Source: JBDNJM01 sp041687755
GTDB lineage: Bacteria; Planctomycetota; UBA1135; GCA-002686595
DNA: 9,574 nucleotides
Assembly (NCBI GenBank): GCA_041687755.1
Contig: JBDNJM010000199.1
Coordinates: 1 to 9,574 of the forward strand
Direction of reading: 5' to 3'
The translations under genes were made by a program, and so were the position numbers. The notes beneath the pieces were generated by a model that was given only the letters and a program-made list of their open reading frames with translations, had not been told where the DNA came from and ran no database searches. Positions 1-6,901 of the stretch are shown piece by piece. Numbering within the stretch: position 1 is the stretch's first letter; every line of letters begins with the position of its first letter.

Positions 1-60
1 CTGGGCCGTGACGGCCTCGTCGAAGGTCGGGGCTTGGGCCTTGCGGAAGACGCCGACCGC
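1..60. repeat. Left copy of exact 60-bp terminal direct repeat
   Basis: These 60 bases are identical to the last 60 bases of the window, in the same orientation. They lie inside KorB coding sequence on the minus strand and keep the same reading frame in both copies. An exact end-to-end match of this kind is what a circular contig, or one unit of a tandem repeat, would show. Confidence 0.97.
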
Positions 61-309
61 CACAGGGGTCTCCAGGTCGGTGTCCATCTCGGCCAGAACC
101 TGGGCGGCCGCGGTGCTCGGCATCGTCGCGTCCCACACGTCAGCCTCCTCGGCCGAGCAGGTCTCGACGTCGAAGCCGTTGAAGCGGATGCCCTTGTCGT
201 GGTCCTTGCCGTAGATGATTTTCTGGCCGTGGTGCAGGTCGAAGGTGCGATCGTCGCGCACCTTGCGGCCGGCGACCTCTTCGAAGCAGCCGTCGTTGAA
301 GACACGGAG
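1..309 (-). pseudogene. korB: KorB-like C-terminal fragment (2-oxoacid:ferredoxin oxidoreductase beta subunit), 5' part missing
   Basis: The minus-strand frame reads RVFNDGCFEEVAGRKVRDD, then DLHHGQKIIYGKDHDKGIRF, then VAVGVFRKAQAPTFDEAV. This is the typical order of the last third of KorB: the VFNDG motif, the HG(K/Q)..(V/I)(F/Y)GK segment, and the P-V-GVFR...PTFDE tail. From family knowledge, KorB is the thiamine-diphosphate-binding beta subunit of 2-oxoglutarate (2-oxoacid):ferredoxin oxidoreductase. It makes acyl-CoA, CO2 and reduced ferredoxin from 2-oxoacid and CoA in the cytoplasm, together with KorA. The cofactor-binding N-terminal part, about 200 residues, is absent. Upstream the frame runs straight into an unrelated gene remnant at about 310, so this copy cannot make a working subunit. 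The last codons lie off the left edge. If the ends are joined through the 60-bp repeat, the frame continues at 9514 and stops at 9434. The alternative is a neighbouring 2-oxoacid oxidoreductase beta subunit with other substrate specificity. Confidence 0.75.
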
Positions 310-778
310 GCGGGCAGACCATTGACCCACGCCAGGTTCTCGGGGGTTTGCTCAAGAACTTGGAGTCGCCGCGCGCCGTGGCGCGCAAGAGTCGGCGCAG
401 TGCCGGCCGACTCTCGTCGAGGCGCGCCTGGAGCAGGATGCGGTGGCGCATCTGTCGCGAGAGCCGCTCGAGCTCGCCTCCGGGATGACCTAGGAGCCGC
501 AGCTGCAGCAGATCCAGGACGCCGGTCTCGATTGCCAGGAGACGCAGCAACGGAAGCTCGTCCCGCAGGCGCGCCGTGTCGCGGTCCAATTGCGTCGTCG
601 TCAGCTCCCCGTTCCCCGCGAGGTGCTTCGCTAAGCGCCCCGAGACGGGATTGAAGCCCCCGGGAACCGCCAAGGATCGAGACAGAGCCGTCAACTCTGC
701 TAGCTCCAGGTCGTGACGTACGAGCAACAGGGCCGAATCGTGGGCTGCGGAATACAGCTCTTACTGCGGCTCGGCCAG
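310..778 (-). pseudogene. Broken paralogue of the 838-residue unknown protein
   Basis: This remnant matches residues about 528-684 of the protein encoded at 9418-6902. The stretch from ALSRSLAVPGGFNPVSGRL to ALRRLLRATARGDSKFL agrees at about 93 of 112 positions by hand alignment. Three lesions are visible. There is an in-frame TAA at 763-761, just after LAEPQ (LSEPQ in the intact protein). One base is lost near the G5 run at 342-346, after which similarity continues in another frame as PENLAWVNGLP (PKNAAWAKSLP in the intact protein). The gene then stops abruptly where KorB sequence begins near 310. The whole C-terminal conserved domain is missing. In the same frame as the first part, codons up to 958 are open but show only weak, unconvincing resemblance to the intact protein. 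The stretch 779-1051 otherwise holds nothing I can name. At over 15% protein divergence this is an old paralogue and not a fresh copy. Confidence 0.85.
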
Positions 779-1051
779 CGCATGCCGCTTCAGATCGATT
801 GGCAGACGGTCGTGAGCGAAGACGCGGACAACTTCGAGCCAGCGATCAACAAATTCGAGAGCGGCGCAGGCCGCAGCCTCGTCACCTGGAGCTCCACGGG
901 AGACCCGGCGCGGGGAATTCCCCCCCGATAGGATTGGCGAGGGCCTAAGCCTGGTCACCGCGAGCTGGAGGACTGGTCCCCTTCGCAGAACTCCAGCAGC
1001 GCGAGCGATTGCTGGTCGTGTCCGTGGGGCGCTGGTCCGTGTACGAGGAGT

Positions 1052-3613
1052 TCAGGGCACGCTCACCCGCAGCGCTTCGCTGAGCACGAACGCCCCCGCC
1101 TCGCCGCACTCGGACGTCCCCAGGATCGCCGCCTGGACTGCGAACGACTTCCCCGCGGCCGTCGGTGGGATCACGAGATCGAACGCCCCGTAGCCCGTCT
1201 CCTGAGTGCTGAAAAGCTGGAGCGGCAGCAGCGCGGTCGGATCGACCCAGAGCGTCTGGCCCTCGATCGGCAGCGGGAGCGCGAGGGCACCGCCGAGGAG
1301 CAACACCGCGACGCTGGAGGACGGCGCCTGGGACACGTAGAACGCGAAGTCGTCGGCCCCGACGTCCGCCCGTCGCGTCGTGTTCAGGGAGATGATCCCT
1401 AGGCACGACTCGCCGCCTTCGCCTAGGGCCTGGACGCCCTCGTGGAAGAAGTTGAACTGGGTCAGGTACGTCTCGACGCCGCAGTTCTCGACACCCTGGA
1501 TGCACTCCTTGAACACGCCGGGAGTGGGCAGCATCTCATCGAAGAACGTTCCCGTATGCCCGTTCAGCATGGCGACGCGCGGGTTGGCGGCCTTGGCGGG
1601 GACTCGAATCCCAGGGGACTGAGACGGCTCATCCACCTCGAAGGCCGAACTGTAGAGCACGCGCTCTCCATCTGGTGACAACCTCATCATTCGCCCGTTG
1701 TAGAACACGGGAAACTCGACGTTGTGGGCCCCAGCAGTAGGGTAGTCCACCGGTGCCGCGGGAGTAGCCCAGCCGACCACGGTTGTGATCCCGGACCGAT
1801 CCGAGATGAGCCCGCGCCACGCCGTCTGGTAGTTCACCAGCGAGTTGTCCGTCCCGATTAGCGCAGTCCAGTCGGGTTGGGACAGGGTCCGATCGAATTT
1901 TGCGATGAACCCCGGCGCATTCGGGAACGGGGCGCCGCCGAAGGGCGAAGCGACCTGTGGGAAGTTCGGCGACTGGGTCGTCCCGCAGACGTAGATGTTG
2001 TCGACTGCGTCGACATCGAGCCCCAGACCACCCTCCCCTGCGTTGCCGCCAAGGAAGGTCGAAGCTAGCAACTCGCTTCCCTCGGAATTCAAGATCCCGA
2101 GCCACGTGTCGCTCATTCCACCGTTGAAGGACTCCTGAAAGCCCCCGATGCTGTCGAAGTTAGAGTCCAAGGCATCTCCGTACACTACGATGGAACCATC
2201 GGAGAGCTCGGCCATGTAGGCGTCGCAGGGAGGCCTGCACGAGAAGAGCAGCTCAGAACCGTCCGCGGAGAATTTGCTCAGGAAGCCACTCCAGTTTGTG
2301 TTGCCGAAGGCGTTGCCCGGAGTGATCGGGACCCCACCCGTCTCCCCGCTGGCCAGAACCGTCCCATCGTCCTTGGCGATGGTGAAGTACCTGAACGCCA
2401 GATCGGACGTGCTGGACCCAAAGAACGTGGAGAAGATCGGCGTCGATCCGTCTGCGGTCAACCTTCCAATGGCCAGCGCGTAGTTGCTCCCCACTGCATC
2501 CAGCGTCGTGTCGAAGGCCCCCGGAGTCACCGGCCAGTCCGCCGAGTTCGTGCGAGCGACGATCGAGATCTCGTCGTTGCTGGCGGTGTCGACGGCGACC
2601 AGGTAGTCCTTCTTCGAGCCGCCCAAGTACGTCGAAAACACCAGCTCGGAGGCGTCCCCGGTCAGCTTCGTCAGGTACCCGTCCTCGACCCCTCCGGGCG
2701 GATTCAGGAACGGCCCCGCGAAGGTCGGGAACTGCGCCGAAGCCGTGCGGCCACAGGCCAGAGGGCGCCCCTGGCTGTCGTAGGTCGCTCCGCGGCCCCA
2801 GTCGGCGCTGTCCGGAGCCCCGAGGTACGTCGACCAGTCGATGCTCGGCGAGTCCGTGTACTGAGTCGTCGAAGGACCCCCTGCTTCTGCCGGCACGGGT
2901 CCTCCTGGCACGACGGCGACGCTGGCATCCCCGCGGATCGCCCACAAGCCCTGCACACCAGGAGCCATGCGCGGTGCCGGCACCGAGAACTGGACCCCGG
3001 CGGCCTCGACCACGAGTGCTCCGTTCGGCGCCAGCTGCTTCGCGGTGCCGCCCCGAAGTCTCAAGGAGACCTCACCACCAGAGTCGGTCGAGAGGACCCA
3101 GCCCTTGGTCTCGCGGACCTCGATCCGCAGGGCATCCTCTCCTGCAATCAAGCGCGCCGACGAGTACGGCCGGAGGCCGGTCACTCCCGGTCCCCTGCCG
3201 ACCCAGTAGTGGTGCAGGCCAGGCAGCGGCTCCGCCGGCTGCCAGGCACCGGACAGGTCCGGGCCTCCCTGCCATTCAAACCAGAGCGAAAGGCGGTCCT
3301 CTCCGGTCCTCAGCGTCCACTGGAACCCGTCCTCGAGCAGGCCCAGCCCCGCGCCCTGCACGCCAGCCGCGTACTGCACGTGGTCGGACCACTGCCCGCC
3401 GTTCCGGACGAACCCGCCTCCGAAGGGCAGTGGAGCGAACTCTTGAGCGGCGGACGGTTGTGCGCAGACCGACAGAACAAGCGCGGTGAGGAGAGAAACA
3501 GTCATGGGCTGAAGGTGAGAAGTGAATCTGCTGTGACGGATCAGGCCGAGCCTGGCGATACCCCGATGAAGGTGCAGGTCTCGGAAGAGGAGCAGTCGGC
3601 GCCGGATGCTCAT
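1052..3613 (-). CDS. Secreted SBBP-type beta-propeller protein
   Basis: This 853-residue exported protein is built on SBBP beta-propeller repeats. Residues 37-56 form a classic signal peptide (MTVSLLTALVLSVCAQPSAA, cleavage probably after SAA). Residues about 64-230 begin with FVRNGGQWSDHVQY, which resembles the domain that usually precedes SBBP repeats. Residues about 258-660 carry roughly six blades with motifs such as STYLGG (327-332), STFLGG (518-523) and IYVCGTTQSPNFP (540-552). Residues about 735-853 form a separate beta-rich module (VLLLGGALALPLPIEG, LWVDP) ending the chain, perhaps a surface-sorting or adhesion domain. The start is uncertain. ATG at 3613 overlaps the upstream stop as ATGA but adds an odd 36-residue arginine-rich leader. 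ATG at 3505 starts directly at the signal peptide but lacks a Shine-Dalgarno sequence. The protein is the second gene of an operon. Its ligand is unknown; no enzymatic motif is visible. Confidence 0.9.
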   Translation of the reverse strand: MSIRRRLLLFRDLHLHRGIARLGLIRHSRFTSHLQPMTVSLLTALVLSVCAQPSAAQEFAPLPFGGGFVRNGGQWSDHVQYAAGVQGAGLGLLEDGFQWTLRTGEDRLSLWFEWQGGPDLSGAWQPAEPLPGLHHYWVGRGPGVTGLRPYSSARLIAGEDALRIEVRETKGWVLSTDSGGEVSLRLRGGTAKQLAPNGALVVEAAGVQFSVPAPRMAPGVQGLWAIRGDASVAVVPGGPVPAEAGGPSTTQYTDSPSIDWSTYLGAPDSADWGRGATYDSQGRPLACGRTASAQFPTFAGPFLNPPGGVEDGYLTKLTGDASELVFSTYLGGSKKDYLVAVDTASNDEISIVARTNSADWPVTPGAFDTTLDAVGSNYALAIGRLTADGSTPIFSTFFGSSTSDLAFRYFTIAKDDGTVLASGETGGVPITPGNAFGNTNWSGFLSKFSADGSELLFSCRPPCDAYMAELSDGSIVVYGDALDSNFDSIGGFQESFNGGMSDTWLGILNSEGSELLASTFLGGNAGEGGLGLDVDAVDNIYVCGTTQSPNFPQVASPFGGAPFPNAPGFIAKFDRTLSQPDWTALIGTDNSLVNYQTAWRGLISDRSGITTVVGWATPAAPVDYPTAGAHNVEFPVFYNGRMMRLSPDGERVLYSSAFEVDEPSQSPGIRVPAKAANPRVAMLNGHTGTFFDEMLPTPGVFKECIQGVENCGVETYLTQFNFFHEGVQALGEGGESCLGIISLNTTRRADVGADDFAFYVSQAPSSSVAVLLLGGALALPLPIEGQTLWVDPTALLPLQLFSTQETGYGAFDLVIPPTAAGKSFAVQAAILGTSECGEAGAFVLSEALRVSVP
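3610..3613 (-). promoter_or_regulatory. ATGA stop/start overlap coupling the two propeller genes
   Basis: The plus-strand bases are TCAT, that is ATGA on the coding strand. The TGA ends the FG-GAP gene and the ATG can start the SBBP gene. Such 4-base overlaps usually mean translational coupling. The G-rich stretch about 8 nt before this ATG is only a weak Shine-Dalgarno candidate. The coupling call depends on this start being used in preference to the ATG at 3505. Confidence 0.55.
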
Positions 3614-5904
3614 TGCAGCGCCCCCAGGGTCGTCGCCCCTTCAATCACATACGCCCGGCCGTTCTCCTCCGTGCCGATCGTGCCGTCCCTCGCCCAGCGG
3701 CCCGCTCCGAGCACGAACCTCTTGTCCCCTCCGACCGTTTGGCCCGTGATCCGCGCGATCGCCCAGCCCAGGGAGTCCTTGCCGTCTTCCCCTCGGTACT
3801 CGGCAACGATGAGCCCCGTACCGCCCAGGTGAATTGTGACTGCGCCGCAGCTGTTTCCACCTGCCCCCGTGTCGGCTTCGCAGATCTCGACCTGGGTGGT
3901 CGTGGGGTCGTCGCAGTCCGGCAGGTCGCACGCCGGTCCGCCTGCGGCACACAGGACGGCCCGATCGATCGCCGATTCCTGGAAACAGGGATCCGTGCAC
4001 ACGGACGAGGCGTCCCGCTGGTTCATGCTGAAGTTCCTCGCACAGATCGCGATCTCCTGGCCTCCGGAACCGTTCATGTCACCGAGCAGCTTCACCTCCC
4101 AGCCCACCATCTCGGTGACCTCGGAACCTTGGTAGTGCCAAAGAGCAGACGCCGGTGGAGTCATCGCCGTCGCCTCGGGAACTGCCCAGGCTGTGGCGCG
4201 ACCGAAGCTGCGATCCATCAGATCCTCGAAGTCCGGCGGCCCGGGGTTGCCCCAGTCCGGAAACCAGAAGTCCCCGTCCCCGGGGAACGTGAATACGACG
4301 GAGTCGGCGGGCGTCTCGCTGAACAAGGGCGCACCGACAACGAGGTCGACCTGCGCGCCGCCGGAGGGATAGGTCGCCTCTCGCACGCGGGTGGACAGAC
4401 TGAACCCGAACGCCTCGCCGTAGTCCGGCGAGCCGGCAGGCGCCGTCTGGCCACCGGTCTCGTAGGTCGAAATGGGCAGCCACCATTGGCCTTCCATCGT
4501 CGCCATGTTGAGGGTCCCCTGGTCCGAGCCGACCCACCCGCCAATCAAGCGCACGAACCCTGCGCCGGTCACGTTTCCTGGCGTAGGAAGACTCGTCACC
4601 GGCCCGCTGACCGCCGTACCCGAGTAGCCGCGGATGCCGTTCTCGCGCCTCACCCAGCGATACTGCGGCGCGCCGATAGCCACGTCATCTCGACCGTCAC
4701 CGTTGAGATCGACGCCGCCCTCCACGGCGTGTCCCATGCGGGCACCGATGGGAGCGTCGAAGGAGCAGTCCGCAGGGAACAGCGTGCCCAGGAGAAGTTC
4801 GTCGCCCACAGACTGGTTGACCGTGCCGTCCGAGTTGTAGGTCGTGTTTCCGATCTCCAGCACCTCTTGCGTGCCGTCATTCGCTGCGACCGCGTTGGAC
4901 AGCTTCTGCCCGGAGACCAGGTAGCAGCGACCCGGGTCCGTCGCAAACGAGAAGGGCGATCCTGTTCTGTTGTCGGAGTGGGGCGCACCGATGGCAATGT
5001 CCGCCCAGCCGTCCCCGTCGAGGTCGCCAACTCTTGCGATCGAGAAACCGAAGTACTCGGCCTCAGCTAGACCGAGGCTCGCTCCTGGCGGAACCAAAAC
5101 TGCCGAAGCACGATCGATGGCCGAATAAAAACCCGGATAGTCGCAGTTGAATGGAGTAGGCGATGCGGCGGGTTGCCCTTGTCCGTCTGTGCAAGTCTGG
5201 CACGTCCCCGTGCATCCTCCACTTCCAGCTGCCCAGTCCGGCGGCCCCCAGTTCGCGCGTTCGCTCGACAGGTACAGGTAGACCCGCCCCTCCCAGGGGG
5301 CATCCAAACCCATCCCGGTCGGCTGCTCGGGGAACGGACCCCGCGGTGCACCGACCATGAAGTCCTCGACGAGGTCCCCGTCCAAGTCGCCGACTGCGCT
5401 CACAGCGAAACCGAACAGGTCGCCGAACTGCTCCGAGAGCAGCTTGGTGTGTGCTGCGCCGTCCTCGAAGCACTGAGTTGAAGAGGCCCCCGGAATCCCG
5501 TCGATCGTCTCCGCTGAGAACAAAGCGACCGTTCCGGTGTGGCCCCGATCCCATTCCTCGCTACTCGCCTTCAGCCACGCTCCGCCGGTCGAGCCGACCA
5601 GGAGGTCATCCAGCGGTTGATCCCCACCGGAGGGCGTACCCGCGTCCCAGATCAGGTCAGCGCCGTCCGCAATGGCGGCCCCGCGGTGGGGCCCGAAGAG
5701 AAGCGGACGTCCCGCGCCGTAAGTGGTCGTGTCCATAGAGCTGCAGGTGTCGCAGACGAAGTCGCCGCCCTGAAGGATCACATCCGCGTTGCAGGCATAC
5801 CTAGGCACCGGGTACTGGACGGGTTCTTCAGCCGAGGGACCCATGAGGCCCGAAGATTGCAGGGGGGGGGGGGCGACGGGGATCAGCAGGAGAAGCGAGA
5901 GCAT
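3610..5904 (-). CDS. Secreted FG-GAP (integrin-alpha-like) beta-propeller protein
   Basis: This 764-residue protein has a short hydrophobic leader (MLSLLLLIPVAPPPL) and FG-GAP repeats spread over its length. Clear blades lie at about 163-187 (FGFAVSAVGDLDGDLVEDFM), 285-308 (FGFSIARVGDLDGDGWADIA) and 390-413 (VDLNGDGRDDVAIGAP). Weaker ones lie at about 67-105, 498-526, 598-625 and 711-735. The total is near seven, as expected for a closed propeller. The D-L-D/N-G-D-x-x-x-D loops at 173-181, 294-302 and 399-406 are the calcium-binding kind known from integrin alpha chains. Cysteine-rich inserts at 231-238 and 636-686 suggest disulfides outside the cytoplasm. The start at 5904 is well supported by GGAGG 7 nt upstream. 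The gene overlaps the next by 4 bases (ATGA), so the two are probably translated together. A 12-base C run covers codons 11-15. The partner or ligand cannot be told from the sequence. Confidence 0.92.
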   Translation of the reverse strand: MLSLLLLIPVAPPPLQSSGLMGPSAEEPVQYPVPRYACNADVILQGGDFVCDTCSSMDTTTYGAGRPLLFGPHRGAAIADGADLIWDAGTPSGGDQPLDDLLVGSTGGAWLKASSEEWDRGHTGTVALFSAETIDGIPGASSTQCFEDGAAHTKLLSEQFGDLFGFAVSAVGDLDGDLVEDFMVGAPRGPFPEQPTGMGLDAPWEGRVYLYLSSERANWGPPDWAAGSGGCTGTCQTCTDGQGQPAASPTPFNCDYPGFYSAIDRASAVLVPPGASLGLAEAEYFGFSIARVGDLDGDGWADIAIGAPHSDNRTGSPFSFATDPGRCYLVSGQKLSNAVAANDGTQEVLEIGNTTYNSDGTVNQSVGDELLLGTLFPADCSFDAPIGARMGHAVEGGVDLNGDGRDDVAIGAPQYRWVRRENGIRGYSGTAVSGPVTSLPTPGNVTGAGFVRLIGGWVGSDQGTLNMATMEGQWWLPISTYETGGQTAPAGSPDYGEAFGFSLSTRVREATYPSGGAQVDLVVGAPLFSETPADSVVFTFPGDGDFWFPDWGNPGPPDFEDLMDRSFGRATAWAVPEATAMTPPASALWHYQGSEVTEMVGWEVKLLGDMNGSGGQEIAICARNFSMNQRDASSVCTDPCFQESAIDRAVLCAAGGPACDLPDCDDPTTTQVEICEADTGAGGNSCGAVTIHLGGTGLIVAEYRGEDGKDSLGWAIARITGQTVGGDKRFVLGAGRWARDGTIGTEENGRAYVIEGATTLGALQ
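5862..5873. repeat. 12-base G/C homopolymer inside the signal-peptide codons
   Basis: Twelve consecutive G on the plus strand (C on the coding strand) span codons 11-15 of the FG-GAP gene, V-A-P-P-P-L. At the present length the frame is open. Adding one C brings a TGA after about 12 codons beyond the tract. Losing one C brings a TGA about 30 codons on. Tracts like this in the 5' ends of surface-protein genes are known phase-variation sites through slipped-strand mispairing. Sequencing error in the run is the main alternative. Confidence 0.85.
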
Positions 5905-5911
5905 GGCAAGG

Positions 5912-5916
5912 CCTCC
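5912..5916 (-). promoter_or_regulatory. Ribosome-binding site of the FG-GAP gene
   Basis: The coding strand reads CGGAGG followed, after 7 nt, by the ATG at 5904-5902. This is a near-ideal Shine-Dalgarno sequence and spacing, and it decides the start in favour of 5904 over the in-frame ATG at codon 21. Confidence 0.8.
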
Positions 5917-5977
5917 GGAGCGAGCGCAGGGGGATGGGAGGATCAGCGCGGACGATCGCTGGACCCGATCTTGATCC

Positions 5978-5996
5978 TGCCTCGGTTAAACCGGCA
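5978..5996. promoter_or_regulatory. Near-perfect palindrome in the operon leader (possible operator)
   Basis: The plus strand reads TGCCTCGGTTAAACCGGCA. The arms CGGTT and AACCG flank a single A, and TGCC/GGCA extend the symmetry with one extra base on the left. It lies about 75-90 bp upstream of the FG-GAP start codon, a plausible place for a repressor site or promoter element. No family can be assigned, and a chance palindrome of this size is possible. Confidence 0.3.
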
Positions 5997-6167
5997 GCAG
6001 GTGCGGAATTCCTCGAAATCGCGATCGGCGCCGACGGGGCCAGCGAGCCCCGGCTTTCGGATGCTGAGTCGCTGCCTCGTATCGATCCTGTTCCCTACGG
6101 CGCCCTCGATTCTCGGTGTCCAATTGCAGGGGGCCGCGCTTGCATCTGCATCGCTGGCTCATCGGCA

Positions 6168-6339
6168 CCTAGGAGTCTGCGTTACGGATGCCGGATCACT
6201 CAGTGGTGAACACGTGTTCGAGGGCTAGAAGGCCCGGGCCCCCCATGGTCTCTGCGCCATTGGGGTGTCCTGGCCGACGACGCCATCGGGCGCGTGGGCG
6301 CCGCTAAGCGATTCGGGATCCGTGACGCAGGCTCCGAGG
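6168..6339. repeat. Long imperfect inverted repeat, 58-bp arms
   Basis: The arm 6168-6225 matches the reverse complement of 6282-6339 at about 43 of 58 positions, without gaps. Most differences are transitions (C/T, A/G). The best core is GGAG(T/C)CTGCGT(T/C)ACGGAT. The 56-bp centre also shows patchy symmetry (ATGG near 6245 against CCAT near 6257), so the whole element could fold into one long hairpin. It could be a decayed miniature element or IS pair of ends, two inverted copies of a dispersed repeat, or a structured RNA. Confidence 0.75.
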
Positions 6340-6564
6340 CGGAGAGACACGATTCGCAAGGCCAGAAAGCTCTGGAAGGGTATTGGCCGCTGACGACTAC
6401 TGTGGGTCTTGTGTGGAGACCTAGGGAGGTCCCGAGCGTTCACGGTGGATTCGTTCGCCGGTCGGGGCGGTATGACCAGAAGCTGTGGATGGTGAGCTGA
6501 GAAGAAGCGCGACGTACCCTTGGTGTTGATCACTACACCGACACCCAAGCTCCCACGCGGGACT

Positions 6565-6806
6565 CCCTGGCTGTACCTACGCGATATCTCGACCGGCGAC
6601 TTCAGCGAGGCGCTGAGCGGCTTGCTCGGCGAAGGGGCTCCAGGGCTCTCCGCGTCGACCGTCGTGCGACTCAAGCAGGCCTGGGAAGAAGCGCACCCAA
6701 CCTGGAGCAAGCGAGACCTCACCGGCAAACGCTACGTCTACATCTGGGGCTGACGGGATCCACGAGAACGTCCCGTCTCACGGACGAGCGCGCCTGAATG
6801 CTCGTG
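6565..6806 (+). pseudogene. IS256/Mutator-family transposase remnant
   Basis: The frame reads PWLYLRDISTGDFSEALSGL, then LGEGAPGLSASTVVRLKQAW, then RDLTGKRYVYIWG and stop. This is the well-known central segment of IS256-type transposases (ISTGDF.EAL..LLG..A.GLSA....LK..W), which normally continues as YVYIWADGIHFNVRLE. The stop TGA at 6751 follows a G4 run (6746-6749) where the family sequence fits three G, so a one-base gain explains the break. Correcting it gives WADGIHENV. A second slip near CCC (about 6770) and a stop in place of a cysteine-type codon precede MLV at 6798. The first catalytic aspartate lies in the ADG segment, immediately after the break, so the product is dead. The N-terminal part and both element ends are not recognisable. 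It points the opposite way to all neighbours. Confidence 0.85.
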
Positions 6807-6865
6807 ACGCCCTCGAGCTGCTGTTGGTTCCCTGAGTCGAGCTCAACTCGGACGGGACGTAGCGC

Positions 6866-6901
6866 GGGCCGCTCGTCCCGGTCGCGCGGGGCGGGCGGCC
6901 C
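6866..6901 (-). terminator. GC-rich hairpin directly after the 838-residue gene
   Basis: The plus-strand bases 6866-6879 pair with 6888-6901 around an 8-base loop. The stem is 14 bp, perfect with two G-U pairs if transcribed from the plus strand. If transcribed from the minus strand it has two C-A mismatches. It begins one base after the TGA (6904-6902) of the 838-residue gene. No T-run follows on the minus strand, so it is not a textbook intrinsic terminator. It may end or protect the transcript, or serve the opposite strand. Confidence 0.35.

Larger units (their letters stand above)
5905..6537. other. Non-coding stretch upstream of the propeller operon
   Basis: I find no convincing gene on either strand in these roughly 630 bases. 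Open frames here have rare-looking composition and no family resemblance. The stretch holds the ribosome-binding site of the FG-GAP gene (5912-5916), a small palindrome (5978-5996) and a long imperfect inverted repeat (6168-6339). The bases from 6340 to 6537 show nothing I can name. The promoter of the operon should lie here, but no clear -35/-10 pair is visible on the minus strand. Confidence 0.6.

Noticed and set aside
713..931. A 72-codon plus-strand frame with fairly normal amino-acid composition
   Set aside because: It starts on the opposite strand within the paralogue remnant, has no visible Shine-Dalgarno and no recognisable relative; I cannot support it as a gene.
3613..5070. A 485-codon open frame on the plus strand opposite the FG-GAP gene
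   Set aside because: It is the antisense shadow of a gene with clear FG-GAP motifs; its translation is Arg/Pro-rich with no family resemblance, as expected from high-GC DNA.
6036..6051. Short GC hairpin (GGGGCTCGCTGGCCCC on the minus strand)
   Set aside because: Only a six-base stem with no T-run and no gene end before it; common by chance at this GC content.
6225..6728. A 167-codon minus-strand frame and a 229-codon plus-strand frame (5539-6228) that share a C-V-T-D-x-x-S-L-S-G peptide
   Set aside because: The shared peptide is just the two arms of the inverted repeat read in matching frames. Neither frame has other similarity, and the first runs antisense through the transposase remnant.
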